From positions 58,225,613 through 58,289,612 of the forward strand of contig NC_133172.1 in NCBI RefSeq assembly GCF_040802235.1: a stretch of DNA of 64,000 nt, given 5' to 3'. The position numbers were made by a program, and so were the translations under genes. Within the stretch, counting starts at the first letter, position 1. The number at the start of each line of letters is the position of its first letter. This document shows positions 10,620 to 23,229 of the stretch, piece by piece. Origin of the DNA: Manis javanica (taxonomy: Eukaryota > Chordata > Mammalia > Pholidota > Manidae). The notes under the pieces were generated by a model. The model was not told the DNA's origin. It did not search any database and saw only the letters and a program-made list of their open reading frames with translations.

Positions 10620-11369
10620 CTGACAGATTCTGAGATAGGCTTGAAGTTGGGGTGGGGAAGGGGTTGGTCTTTGGGGACTGTGAGAAGAGAGGGTCCCCAA
10701 AACTTCCAAGTTTACAGAATTAGCCAAGCACGAGGAGTTAAGCCTACACGGTACCTATTTAAAGCCAGGCAGGGGGAAACGGAGGAGGGGCCCCTGTGAA
10801 TGTCCAAACCCAGAAAGGGTTCTGGGAGCCAGGAATCTGTAATGATTAGAGCCGGGGAGGGAGCTGTGCCCAGGGAGCCCAGAAGCTTCTGTCAAGCCTG
10901 GCTTGAGGGTCCGGAACTATGGGGTGGCTCAACTCCAAGACCAGGCCCTAGTGTCAGAGCCCCCATGGCAGGCAGGACCCAGCGTGGGACCACAGGTCTC
11001 TCCTGCTGGCGCGCTAACACAGTCCCCAGGGATAGGTCCCCAGGACTTGCCAGGAGCATCAGCCATGGCAGCAGCTGGGAAGGACACAAAGCGGAGCATG
11101 GGGGAGTCCCAGAGTCAGGGAGGGTGGGATGTGGTGGGTGGTGGGTGGGGTCCCAGACCCAAGCATGCCAAGGCAGCAGGAGTCGAGGGTGAATGAGAAG
11201 AACCTCCTGGACCATGTCTCCCTTCATGGGAAGGCTGGAAAGGGGGAGTTCATAGGGCTGAGCTTGTCCCGCTAGCTGCAGATGTATGGGAGGGAAAGTC
11301 AGAGGAGAGTGAGGCTGACAGGCAGGTGGGTATGTGAGTGGGCACGGAGAGGAGGGCCTGTGAGCTGCG
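10620..11369. other. PKD1L2 intron 2 segment, nothing recognised
   Basis: GC-rich sequence with long overlapping open frames on both strands and no recognisable domain. Probably chance frames. Confidence 0.4.
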
Positions 11370-11495
11370 AGATGAGGGAGAGACAGAGAGAGACAGGTGG
11401 GCATTCAGGTAGACACAGACCAACAGAGAAGAGAGACACACAGTAAGAGACAGAGACAAAGAGAAGCAGAAGACCAAGAGAAGGAGGGAGACCCC
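11370..11495. repeat. Purine-rich GA/GACA low-complexity tract
   Basis: Imperfect AGAGACA units run along the plus strand and end about 20 bp from the exon 2 donor of PKD1L2. Confidence 0.8.
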
Positions 11496-11514
11496 ACCAC
11501 AGAGGCCAGCTCAC

Positions 11515-11683
11515 CAAACTGGCAGATGAAGGCGAACAGCTGCGGGCAGTTGTCCGAGGCCATCCACCCAGAGGAAGGGTCTTGCCCGATGTAGCCGCAG
11601 GTGTTAGGATCGGAGCAGGAGCTGCCTGCCCTCCATGCCAGTGGCTATAGCTCACATCTGAGGTGTCCAGCCAGACCCCAAGC
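11515..11683 (-). pseudogene. PKD1L2: PKD1L2 exon 2: second half of C-type lectin domain, frameshifted
   Basis: The acceptor is CCCAAG|GC at 11685-11684 and the donor TTTG|GTGAGC after 11515. One frame gives [16 protein letters not shown] and a second gives [15 protein letters not shown] and FAFICQFG, together the end of a C-type lectin fold. Moving between the frames needs a one-base loss near 11605-11612. A further one-base disagreement lies between the acceptor and the Trp codon. The exon is 169 nt, but entry and exit phases (both phase 1) require a multiple of three, consistent with two single-base deletions. Read directly from exon 1, the exon reaches a TGA within about ten codons. Confidence 0.85.
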
Positions 11684-12219
11684 CTTGGGAGGGGAACATA
11701 ACCTAGCGCTTGGCAGTGTTCATCTCATCCCTTTCTACATACAGGGCTTGCCTCAGCTCAGCCCCTTGTGCGCAGGTGGTGCTCAGTGAATGTTGACAGG
11801 CTCAAGGCCTCTCTTTCCCCTGCCAGCGAAGGGGCATTGCCTACCCTTCCCACATTCAAACAAAAGAACTCAACCTAAGAACTGGGGTGCTATGTCCCAT
11901 AGCCTGGCTTGGTTCAGTAAGTGATGCTGCCAACTCTGTCTAACCATAGTCTAAAAAGAGCGCAGAGGTGTGCTAAGGATGTTAAAAGGTGTTCCAGAGA
12001 GAAGCAGGCGCCCTTGCCAAGGATTTTTGGGCAGGTTGAGTCAACATGAGAGCAGTTTTCCTTACTTAAGGCTTCAGAGCCTTGGAGACACTGATGTGAC
12101 TCTTGAAGTATGTGTGTGCATGTGTGTGCGTTTGTGTAAATACAGACGCCTTTCAAGGACACTGGAGAGCTAGAAAATACTAAACATTAAATATTTACTA
12201 TGAAAACTCAAAAATGTAT

Positions 12220-12570
12220 GTAGTTACTTTTTAAAAGAAAAAATCCATACAAATGGCCTTTTTAAAAAATTCAAGGACTGCAAAAGGGTATAAAATGAAA
12301 ATATCTTCCCTCTCGCAACCTCTGGGCTACTCCCATTATTGTTATGTTTCTCTTGAATTGTTCCAGGCTGACTTTTATCTATATATCAGCATCTATGAGT
12401 GCCTGAAATTTGTTTGCACAAACGCCATCATATGGCACACAGCTCTCTGTCCCCTGTTTCTTAAATAACATTAAATATTGGAGCTTGTCACATGCAGCCT
12501 ACTCAGATCTACCTTATTTTCTGTAACAGGCATGCAGTATCCCTTGGAAATTTTAAATAGACACAACTCC
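12220..12570 (-). mobile_element. Old L1M 3' end
   Basis: Reversed L1 tail: A/T-rich start, ATGGCCTTTTTAAAAAATTC, CCATCATATGGCACACAGCT and ACATTAAATATTGGAGCTTG. Same type as 3195-3620. Confidence 0.5.
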
Positions 12571-12809
12571 TTTAAATACATATGAATGGACATTCAATAT
12601 AGAGAAATTTGAACTTGCTACATTTACAAATCAAGAAACCATTCAACAGCTATTCTCTGAAGAAGCATTTTACAATTCAGATCTCCTAGCTGTGCTTTTC
12701 CTAAAATGAGCCTCCCCAACAGCTCCTTCATTAAAGCATTTCCATCCACTTTGGTATATTTCTATAGGTGCTTAGCCCAGACCAACATACTCATTTCTAA
12801 AACCTGATG

Positions 12810-12935
12810 TGGTAGGACCCTGGCTCTAGAGAGACCTCACTGCCCTTTGCTAGCCAAATCATCGTGGACAAGTCATTTCTTCTCTCTGGACTTCATTATC
12901 CTCATCCATAAAATAAGATGGCCAGGATGTGGTTC
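12810..12935 (+). repeat. MIR SINE
   Basis: GACAAGTCATTTCTTCTCTC followed by GGACTTCATTATCCTCATCC is the MIR core and following segment. Confidence 0.55.
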
Positions 12936-13189
12936 CTTCCTTTGAAGAGCTCATAGTCTAGGAAGGCAGACAGATACCTAAAAACTCATGTCATGCTGTC
13001 ACAGAGGTGTGGACAAGGTCTGACAGGTGCACAGAGAGGGACTTACCTGGTTGTGCTGGGGCTGGAGGAAGGAATCCTCACAGAGTAAAGGATAAGGAAG
13101 AGTTTCCAGGTGGTAAATGAAGCCATCATTGGATGAAACTGTCACTGAAATGAGATTGTCTAGTGAGAATTCAGCTGTGCTAAGCACTT

Positions 13190-13395
13190 AACCTGCTTTA
13201 ATCCCATAGAAATGGGGAAAGACTTGTGGAAGTGCTCTGAATGTAACTTAGTTATTAATTCCTGAGACTTGTTTTTCTCATCTGCAAAATCAGGACAACA
13301 ATAATTGTCTCATTAGTGATCATAAAAATTCACCATGATAATGGATGTGAAACACTCAGGTTAGTGCCTGGCACTATTCCAGCAGGAGCTGAAAA
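13190..13395 (+). repeat. MIR SINE, 3' part
   Basis: TTTTTCTCATCTGCAAAATC, the GATAATGGATGTGAAACACT region and GGTTAGTGCCTGGCAC follow the MIR 3' half. Confidence 0.55.
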
Positions 13396-13436
13396 AACCA
13401 TAGCTAGTTTCTTCCTTAGACATTTCTAGAGCATCA

Positions 13437-13935
<499 letters not shown>

Positions 13936-14699
13936 GCGGGAGCGTCAGGATGGAGCTGGCTCCCAGGTCCTTCATATGCTGATGCCGCGTGGCCATCTAC
14001 CCTCCCGTCAGCCCTTTTCCCTTTGCACTAAACAATAGTGACTACGCTTGTTTAAGAAACAAAAGACTCGGGATGAATGTGTCTGCATTTTTGCTTTCCT
14101 CAGCTCTTTGTTTAATGCCCAGTCCAAATCTAATTCATTTGCACAATGGTCCTCGAGAGAATGATAAAGCTGCTGTATCACTATCTGCTTGTCATTTGGT
14201 CCACTGTTAGTTTCTGATAAGAACTCCTTGCTATTGGTTTTATGTCATTATTCTCAAGGGCCAAATGTTTCATGAGAAGCCATCAGTGTGTGGGAAGTGT
14301 GTGACAAAAGAAAAATGGCAGGAAAGTTAAAGTTATGGGGTGGTAAAGAAACCATGCTTGCAGTCATATCCAATCCTATTGTCTGGAGGGGCAGCTGTGT
14401 CCAAATGATAATCACATTCCCCCCAGCATGGCTTAAACCCTAATGGATATTTTTTCCCCTTTCTGATTCATCACATTACTATTCAAACCTGTTAGAGAAT
14501 CCAATTTTCCTACAAAATGTATTTGATGTCATCATAAAAATAAGCTTCTAAAACATCAAACCTGCCCATCCTCACCCACTGCCTAAACCCTCCAAGGGGT
14601 GTCCATGGTCTACAGATCAAGTTCAGACTCAGCTTTGTATGCAAGGCTCTGTATGAACTGGCCATGACATTATTTCCAAACATTCTCCCAAAATGTGGA

Positions 14700-15310
14700 G
14701 ACACACACACTCACCCATTGCTGATGGGAGTATAAATTGGCACAGCCACCATTGTTGGCGGTTTGACCACATTTATCAAAATTTTTAAAGCACAAGCTCG
14801 ATAATGTAGCAATTAAACTTCAGGAATTTTACCTACAGATAAATTCATATGAGAAATGTCATATGGATAAGGTTTTTCATGGCAGAACTTTGCAAAAAGG
14901 AAAGACTGGAAACAACCCAAATGTCCATTGATAGGAGAGCAATCAACAAAATGTGGTACATCTTCCATACCCACCAAAAAGTGAGCAAATTCTTTATACA
15001 CAAATTTGGAAGGAGCTCTAAGATTTTTGCTAATATTGAAAACCAAGTATGAGACATTGTTTATGGCCCAATTCATTCACATGAAAACGTAAGTGAGTAT
15101 GTATTTGTATGTACGTGATGTTTGTGTGTGTAAGGGACATACAAGAGCCTGCTGGGAGTGGTTCTCTGGGGGAGGGAGGAACGAGGGGAGTGCGAGACAG
15201 GACAGAGCAAGACTTCTGTTTCATTTGGGCACATTTTTTAAGCCTTTCTGTTTTGTACCATGTGAATGTATTACTTGTTTAAAAAGACTAAACTCTTTAA
15301 AAGAAAAAAA
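14700..15310 (+). mobile_element. Old L1M ORF2 end and 3' UTR
   Basis: CACCCATTGCTGATGGGAGT, GGAAACAACCCAAATGTCCA and AAAATGTGGTACATCTTCCA are classic L1 ORF2-end words, followed by a 3' UTR ending in an A-rich run. Confidence 0.8.
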
Positions 15311-15537
15311 TCTCACAGGCCTGTCATCCCCCCACAGGCTCAAAGTCACAGCTCTTCCCACATTGTAGCTCGTCACTGGCCACCTTCCCCCCCACCTTGG
15401 GGCTGGCGTCACTCCTTCTGCCAGGAACCGCTTTCCCCCTCGTCCTTCCCCGACCACCTTCAAGACTCAGCTCAAACGTCACTTCCGTTGTGAACTTCGT
15501 AGAGCTTGTATCATATGCCTCTCTACTCTGAGGTTCT

Positions 15538-15960
15538 CTTTTTATTAAGGTATAAGCCACATGCCGTGCAATCCACCCATTTAAAATGGACAAGTCAATG
15601 GTTTTTAGTATAGTTCCAAGGTTGCACAACCATCGCCATGATCCATCCTAGAGCGTTTTCATCGCCCCAAAGGGAGCCCCGCAGCCATCAGTGTTCACTC
15701 CCGGTTCCTCCCTCCCTCCCCCCAGCTCCTGACGATCACTAAGCTACTTTCAGTCTCTATGGATTTGCTCATTCTGGAAATTTCACACAAATGGGGTCAT
15801 ACAAGGTGTGGCCTTTTGTGACTGGCTTTTTGCGCATCGGCAGTGTCTCCAAGGCTCACCGTCTTGGAGCACGTGTCGGCATTCGCTCCTTCCCTCCTGT
15901 CCTTTTTCCCTATTGGCTTTCCATAAAAGTTTGTAGAATAACTGTCAAATGAGGGGTTTT
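15538..15960 (-). mobile_element. Old L1M 3' end
   Basis: TTTTTATTAAGGTATAAGCC, then GTTGCACAACCATCGCCATG, CTATGGATTTGCTCATTCTG and ATGGGGTCATACAAGGTGTG: a reversed L1M tail. Confidence 0.75.
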
Positions 15961-16049
15961 TCCAGAACAAATATATCCCCACCATAGCTCTTTGTCTGTC
16001 TTCCTAATGTTTGTTGTTCATAATAACTTTTTTAATTAATTAGATTTGG

Positions 16050-16140
16050 CAAAATTACTGTGTTATCTAAGTGGTGGGAAGAACGGTTTCAACTACAAAA
16101 CTACTCTATTACTTAAGTGGTGGGAAAAACCGTTTAATAC
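16050..16140. repeat. Two-copy tandem repeat of about 45 bp
   Basis: Copy A is 16050-16095 and copy B 16096-16140. Both carry TAAGTGGTGGGAA and begin CAAAA. They differ at roughly eight positions plus small indels, so this is a local duplication that has diverged. Confidence 0.75.
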
Positions 16141-16419
16141 CAGAATTTCTCCTGGGAACATTTTTAGGAAAATATCTCTATGGGCCATTTGGGTGGGATA
16201 GGGAAGACACCAAAGGCATGGTTTGTACTATCAGAGTAAAACAGCACTCGATGAGATGAGCTGCATAAGAAGTGAGTAACTTGAGATTGGAAAAGGGAGC
16301 CATGCAGTGTGGTAAGACCCTGGAACCCTCAAGAAGGATATTAGGCAAACAGTTTCTCATGGCAGTGTGGCCAAAGACCGCAGTACCTACCACCTGGTTG
16401 TAAGCTGTCACCTGCTCCG

Positions 16420-16735
16420 ACATAATTCATTCACCATTTTTTTTTTTTTTTTGGTTCCCATTCCTCTCTCTTCCAGCCTCTGGCAACCCCTACTTTCTGT
16501 CTTTTTGGATTTATGGTTTCTGGACATTTCATATAAATGGTATCATACAATCACATGACCTTGTATGTCTAGCTTTTTTCCTCAGCATATGTTTTCAAGG
16601 TTCATCCATGTTGAGCCTGAATGAGTACTTCATTCCTCTTCATGGCTGAGTGACACCCATTGTACAGGTGGACCACAGTTGGCTTATCCATTCATCCATT
16701 GATGGACATTTGGGTTGTTTTATTCTGTGAGTTTC
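16420..16735 (-). mobile_element. Old L1M 3' end with T tract
   Basis: A T run at 16438-16452 is followed by CCTCTGGCAACCCCTACTTT, ATAAATGGTATCATACAATC and ATCCATTGATGGACATTTGG, a reversed L1M tail. Confidence 0.8.
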
Positions 16736-17599
16736 TTGCAGGGAAGGAATAATGTCTCTTAATCTCTGTCTGCCCCATGGCTAGCACAGAGTAGGATTCA
16801 ATGAACATTGCCAGCCTGGCCCCATCTCCCAGCTCCCTGGGTGTTAGTAGGGGAGGTCATTGGGAGGGATGCAACTGCTGGCTGACCTGTGAGCTGAACC
16901 CTGGCAATCAGAGGCTCCTCACCCCTTCCCCTGCCCTTGGAGTGTTCCACTTGCCTTCCCTGATCCCAGAAGCTGCCTCAAGAATGTAGTCTTGAGATAA
17001 TGATGTGGGATTCAGACCATCTGAACAGTATAGGTGACTGGGCTCTGTTCACGCCTCTATACAAATTACTGAGATTTGGTGGGTGTGTGTGAAGATCTAC
17101 TTGTCTTGTGGCTGCCCCAAACCAGCCTTCTATGGAAGTTCCCTTGCTTACTAAACCTGCCATCTACCAATCTGGAGTAGCCTGCCTCTTTGTTCTCTCT
17201 CTACCCTTGTGCACAGGGCCTGGTTTGCAAACCAACACTGGGACTGACCCTCGGCCCTTGGCCCTTTCCCAGAAGCCCTTGCAAACCCTCAAGAGCAGCC
17301 CTACCAGACAGAGCTCTGGGCAGGATTTGCTATCCTGGCTGACTCACAGGCTGGAACACAGGCGGGGCAGAACTGGGCTCTTATCTCTAGGGGCCAAGCT
17401 TTTCATGACCTCCATTAGAAAACTATGCATAAGACCTCACAAAGAGATAATGTATCTCCTGGGTAAAGGCTTAATTTACGTCCCTCATGGAACATGCTTG
17501 GAGACATTTGATAACAAACAAATCTGCAGACTAAATTCCATTTTCACATTCTTTACATTGTAAGACATTGCAGGCTACTGGGCACGGACCCCATCCCGG

Positions 17600-17607
17600 T
17601 GACGTCA
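17600..17607. promoter_or_regulatory. Palindromic CRE-type octamer
   Basis: A perfect TGACGTCA octamer lies in intergenic DNA. Function is unknown and the match may be chance. Confidence 0.2.
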
Positions 17608-19329
17608 GCTCCCAGTGCGCCTTAACCTCTGGGTGCAGGAAGGAAGGAAGCAGGACATGGCTGGACCACTGTGAGGATGTTTCCAGTGATCTGACCCAGC
17701 TCTCTGAGCCTCCAGGTCCTGATTTTGGGGATCAGAAAATGAAAACAAAACAGAGGGAGTTTGATTTAAATCGGGCACTGAGTCCATAGCAAGGTGCTCG
17801 TGCCCTGTGGCCCAGACATCCTAGTTCTGGAAATAGCCCCATTTCAGTTTGGGTTCCCCAGAAGCTAATTGAGACAAGAATTCAAGCGCAAGGAGTTTGG
17901 ATGCAAGAAACGGTGGCTGGGGAGTGGGGGGTAAAAGCTGTCTAGGAGCTCATGTTATTATTGGTCATAGTAGTAAATCTTTGCCCTCCATTTGCTTGAA
18001 AAAACAAAGTAGCAAAAAGAATTCTCATGGTCCATCACCCTAATTGTCATTTCTTTGCAGTTCCTTAGAATGCCTCTTGCCTTGAAAATAAACACTACTC
18101 CACACCCAGGCACAACCACAGTGTACGGGTGCTTAATTCACGCTGCCTCCTGCATTTCCCACTTGGCTTGATGGGAAGCCTTTTCAACGTTGCTAAAGCA
18201 CTTTGAAATTGGCAAGGTGGTGGCTCTACCTACTTCCTCTGAATGGACCTTTACTAAACCATTCCCGTGTTGCTAGATATTTTGTGTGGTTTTAGTTCTG
18301 TTTGTCACGTGTTCAGTTTTTCTGTCTAGTCAACACTGCTATGAACATCTTCGCGCACTTACCACGTAGCCTGGGCTGTCTCCTGAGACACTGTCAGTGT
18401 CTCACCTTGACCCCTCACATGTACCATGTAAGACTTCTAGATGCAAGCACATGTGGCTCTTTGCCCCCCTCTGCACAGGAAGGACAGGGTGGGAGTGCCT
18501 GAAAGCTTGTGTTCTTGGGAGAAGCTTTCACCCATGATTGACTAGAGTTGGTGGGTTAGTCCCCCAACTCCCTGAAGATAACTCTAGGGCATGTTCAACC
18601 ATCTCTGGGGTGCCCCGGCCACACTGAGCTTCAGTTTCCCACTACAGTAATGCCTTAATAACACACTGTTAATGTCTTCCCTCGGTGTTTTACTTCCTGG
18701 CTCCCCTGCTGGCATTTCTGGGTTTCACCTCCCAAATAAACCACTCGTACCTGTGTCCGGGTCTAGGGGTCTGCTTCTGGTAGAGACCAAGCTTAGACAG
18801 CTGTATTCCTAGACCTGAGGTGCCTGGGCCACAGAGCATGAATATCCTTGTGATTCTTGTTATGAACTCAACGCCTACTCAAACCAAATGAATTATCTTT
18901 CTGTTGTTCACACTGCTGATCCCCCTTGAAGCCTCCGACTGCTGGATCAAATCCTGGGAAACATTCTCACAGCTGTGCTGTGTCCTGCGCACTTTCCTGA
19001 GGGTTTAGTGCCATGCCTGGGGACCATCTCTGAGAAACAGATAATGACCTTAGTCACTGGGATGGTGGGTGGTATTCTTTCACTATTTCAGACATGTATG
19101 TAGGTGGGCCCTCCATGTTTGCTCATGTATGGTAAGTTGTCTTCTTCTTTAGGGAGGCTAGTAACCTGGATCTTGAAGGACTAGTCAGGAAGAAATGGGT
19201 GACAGTGAAGATAAGGGTCAGGGGAGAGCTAGTAGGAAGGGTATCTCTGGGGGACGTACAGAATGTCAAAGCTTATTTCTTGTCAGTACCCCAGAACCAA
19301 GATATAATGCAACACCCTACTTTATCCCC

Positions 19330-19540
19330 CACCAGGTGGCTGCCGTGGCCCACCCCACCTCCACACTTTTGCACGTGCTGTTTCTTACTGAGAATGCCTT
19401 CTCTCATACATTTGCTTGCACACCTACACTCTTCTTCAAGAAGAGCTCAATGATAAACCTCATCTCTGAAGTCTTCTCAGGCTCTGTCGGAGTTAACTGC
19501 CACGTTTTCCATCTCCTCATAGCAGTTTAGTCTACTTCCA
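19330..19540 (+). repeat. L2 LINE fragment
   Basis: TTTTGCACGTGCTGTTTCTT and TGAGAATGCCTTCTCTCATA followed by the CTTCAAGAAGAGCTCAATGA region match the L2 3' portion. Confidence 0.65.
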
Positions 19541-19582
19541 CTTTAAAACTGTTTACAAGTTTTTAGCCTTCAAAAAGAGAGC

Positions 19583-19599
19583 AAGAGAGAGAGAGAGAG
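19583..19599. repeat. (GA)n microsatellite
   Basis: A short near-perfect GA run. Confidence 0.85.
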
Positions 19600-19689
19600 T
19601 GAGAAACTACAGGAACTTGTCTGTAAAAATAAATCCATTTATAGCCTTTTTAATTTCCACTTTTAAATTGTTTTGCTTAATGACTAGTG

Positions 19690-20147
19690 TGGGCTCAGTT
19701 ATATCTTCCAAAAAGATCGGTTGAAGCCCTAACCCTGGGTATCTGTGAATGTGACCTTGTTTGGAAATAGGGTCTTGGAGATGTCATCAAGTGAAGACAA
19801 GGGCGTGCTGGATTAAGGTGGGCCCAGATCTAATGACTGGCATCCCTTTAAGAAGAGAGAAATCTGAACGTGGAGACAAACGGACACAGGGGGGAGGTCA
19901 GGCGACAACAGTGGCCGAGGCTGAAGGAATGCAGCTGTGAGCCAAGGGCCACCCAGGATTGCCAGACACCAGCAGGAGCTGGGAAAGACAGGGGGGGATT
20001 TTCCCCTGGAGACTTTGGAAAGATCGTGGCTCTGCTGACACCCTGATTTCAGACTTCTGTCCTCCCGAACTGTGAGAGAGCAAGTTTCTGTTGTTTAAGC
20101 CACCAAGCTCGTGGCACTTTGTCAAGGCAGCCCTAGCAAACTAATAC
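19690..20147 (+). mobile_element. ERVL-MaLR-type LTR
   Basis: CTTCCAAAAAGATCGGTTGA, CCCTAACCCTGGGTA, CTGCTGACACCCTGATTTCA, CTGTTGTTTAAGCCACCAAG and the end AGCCCTAGCAAACTAATACA form one LTR. It has the same plan as 25345-25727 and 35140-35570. Probably a solo LTR; subfamily uncertain. Confidence 0.7.
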
Positions 20148-21633
20148 AGTAATAACAATGCCATGTGCCATTCATTCATTGAGTAAATATTTTTTGAGCA
20201 CCTGCTATTTTTTTGAGTACCAGGCACTGTGCTAAGCTCTAGATTTTAAACAAGAGAGTGACATGATCAACTTTGAATTGCTGCCAGGTGCCCTGGTGGT
20301 AGCGGCGAAGGCAGATTGGAGTGGGTGGGACTGGAGACAGGGAAACCCTTGACGAAGCTGCTTCCAGGAGGGCAAAAGTAGTGAAGACAGTGGCTGGGGG
20401 GCTGGCAGAGAGAGGAACAATTTGAAAGGTTGTTTATGAGGTAGAAATGTCGGGACTACAGTCCAGACTATAACCTAGAGTTATTATTTAAGTGAAATTT
20501 TGGTCAAGCCCTGCTGATTGGGCCCTGAGCACACGGTGGAGATTAAAGTGTTCTAGCTGAGGCATTAGAGGGCACTTGGGCACTTCCTTTTCCATCAGCG
20601 ATGCCCTCTGCATTAAGTCCCATCAATTCCACCTCCCATATGTGCCCCAGTATTACTGTCATTATGATTTACGTTCCTTTCTTCCTTTTTAGGTTCTGAG
20701 CTCATTGAGGTCAGGAGCTATGATTTCCCATTTTCCTACCTCTCACACCCAATATGACTCTAGTCTCTGCTGTCCAATAGGACTTTGTGGAATTAATGAA
20801 TCCTCTTAAATGTTAGTGGCATAATTTCTGGTCTTCTGTGTAGTGGTGAAGTGTTCACTCCAGGAGTCCCAGGGCAGCTCTCCCTCCACTCCGGACTCCC
20901 CGCCTCCTGAGCAGGCCTGTGGAGCTCACCACCGGTGCTGGGAGTTTGCCTTGGCACCTTGAACCCTGCTATCCCAGATTGCCACATTCTTTGCTCAGCT
21001 TATCACCCTGGCAAATTAAGGGCACCCTCTTGAAGCTAACTTAATTGGAAAATTGCAAAGTAATTTAGATATGATAGCATTATCTCTAAAAGGGAAATAT
21101 TAACTCATCTTGGGCAATAATTTTGTCATTAGAGGTGGAAACATAAGGCTGGTGTTTTTTTAATGCACAAAAACTTTTCTTTTTGAATTAGTTTTTGCTT
21201 CTTCACCTCATGACTGTTTTGATGAGACTGTTTTACATTCCATGGAAAAAGTGGCCTCACGCAAGGGTAGCCCCCTCTTCCCCTCTCCTTCCCCAAATCA
21301 CACGGTGAGAGGATTCCATGTTCAGACTTCCCACCCCTGCCACATGTTGTGTGACCAATGGCCCAGGGGCACAACCTCACCAAGCTTCAGTTGCTTCCTC
21401 AATAAAAAAAAAGGGGACAGTAATAGTACCTGCCAGGTCTGTGCCAGGATTGGAAGATATGGTGTGGGTAAAATACAGAGCAGGGGGCACACAGCTGCAA
21501 AGGCCCTTCTCCCCAAAGGGAGGAGACAAAGCCTTGCTTTTGCCAGGACCCTCTGAAGGGCAGACCGTATGTGATTCTGCACCAAGCTGCACCCTCTGGG
21601 AGCAAACCATTTTCTACTGTCCCTGGGCTGCCC

Positions 21634-21697
21634 CTGGAAGCAGCCAGGCAGGTTTGTGTGTCTTCTACCATCTACTGGAAGCAGCCAGGCGGGTTGT
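21634..21697. repeat. Short direct repeat, two copies 40 bp apart
   Basis: CTGGAAGCAGCCAGGC occurs at 21634 and 21674. Each copy is followed by a closely similar GGTT(T)GTG segment. Confidence 0.8.
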
Positions 21698-22242
21698 GCG
21701 AACATGTGTGCCTTAGGAGGAAGCCCAGGGGCTGACCAGCCCCACTCGGGGAAGGGCCCTGCCAGTAGGCACCTCCATGGAATGCCAGCCCTCCTCCAGC
21801 TCTGCCCTTATTCCTGTTTCCTGTCAGCAACCCCAGCCTCTGGTCCCCCAAAGCTGTCCCCTCCAGTCCTCCAAATGCCCTCAACTCACCTGGTCCTCTC
21901 TCCCTCACCTGCCCACCACTTTCCTCTGGCCCCTGCTCGCCTCTCTCACTTCTCTCCTGACACAGCACCCCCCAGCACGTGTCCCCAAGCCTTGGAGGAT
22001 TTCCCCTTCTTCCTCTCTGTTGCCACTGCAGGCTGTCACCTCTGATGTGCAATGCCCCACTGGAGGGGTGGCACTCCCCATTTAAGGAACAAACAAATGA
22101 ACAGCTGATCCACTTGTTTATCATTGCCAACCATGGACTTCCCTGACTCGGGTACCCTCTCAACTGGCTTGTTGTGCCATCAGAGCTGCCTCTGTCCACC
22201 TTGGTCACATATAAATGCCACCTCAGCCACTTTCCTGCTAGC

Positions 22243-22431
22243 TCAGCACTGCCAATAGAACTTTACATGATTATGGACATGGCCTGTGTCTGCACTGTCC
22301 AATGTGGCAGCCTCAAGCCACATGACACATGGCTGCTGTGAACAAGGAATTTCATTTCATTGCAGTTAATTGATATTTAAATTGAAATAGCCTCATGTTA
22401 GTAGCAGCTACAGTGTTAGGCAGCACAGCAC
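22243..22431. mobile_element. MER5A hAT-Charlie DNA transposon, near full length
   Basis: CACTGCCAATAGAACTTTAC at one end, GCACTGTCCAATGTGGCAGC inside and GTTAGGCAGCACAG at the other end, about 190 bp, as for MER5A. Confidence 0.75.
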
Positions 22432-22564
22432 AGATCCCAGATTAACTTCCTGCCTTGGGACACCACTGCCGACAGCATGAAGCCCAGATTCTGCACCATC
22501 CCATCCCTAAACCACCCTCAACCCCATCTCAGAGGTAATGGAGATGGACGGTGGGTACAAGTAC

Positions 22565-22755
22565 CTCTGGAGCCGGGCTGTCTGGGTTCAAAGCCCAGCT
22601 CTCAGGGGCTGGGCAAGTTACTTAACTCCTCTGTGCCTCACTTTCCGTATTTGTAAAGTGGGCCTAAACACCTATACTCGGGTATTGCGAGGAGGACATT
22701 GTTCATATGTGCAAAAGGTTTAGAAGAATGCCTGGCACATAGGAAGCTCTCGATA
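22565..22755 (+). repeat. MIR SINE
   Basis: GGGTTCAAAGCCCAGCTC, CAAGTTACTTAACTCCTCTG, TGCCTCACTTTCCGTATTTG and GAATGCCTGGCACATAGGAA follow MIR from box B onward. Confidence 0.85.
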
Positions 22756-22799
22756 AGTGGCCCCTATACTTTCCATCATCTCTCACTATGCCCCTGGCA

Positions 22800-22990
22800 G
22801 ATGCAGCCCAGCCCCCTCGCTGTGCACCCACCAGAACTGTGCAGCTCCGTGCCATTGTGCATACTGGTCCTCCTGCCTGGAGAGGCCATCCCCTCCTCTC
22901 TGCCCATCCAAATACCTCCATTCTCAAGGGCTCAGCTGTGCACCCCCTCCTCCAGGAAGCCTTCTTTCCTAACCCTCCCCGCCCTCCCCT
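22800..22990 (+). repeat. L2 LINE fragment
   Basis: CTCCTGCCTGGAGAGGCCAT and CTCCTCCAGGAAGCCTTCTT are typical L2 3' region words. Confidence 0.55.
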
Positions 22991-23229
22991 CCTGGGAACT
23001 CCCATGACTACTCTTCTCCGTGCCTCCTCTAGAGCAGCTGGGACAGGCAAGTATTATTACTTGCGTGATGTCCTCACAGCCAGCCCAGAAGACACTTATT
23101 TTAAGACTAGGTCATGAGTGTCTCCTTTCCTTCCAGTGACAGACCAGATTGTCTGCATTGGAACTGCTTAAAGAGATTAGTATTTTGGATTATTATACTG
23201 GCTGATCTTTCCCAAGAAAAGAAAGGAAA

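Noticed and set aside
10158-10727. 189-codon minus-strand open frame
   Set aside because: It lies across a MaLR LTR and a MIR in PKD1L2 intron 2 and has no recognisable domain.
12999-13187. Possible extra PKD1L2 exon between exons 1 and 2
   Set aside because: Exon 1 and exon 2 phases and lectin-domain residues already meet directly. This frame has no family match.
21672-22208. 178-codon minus-strand open frame in intergenic DNA
   Set aside because: GC-rich low-complexity composition, opposing frames of similar length, and no motif or splice context.
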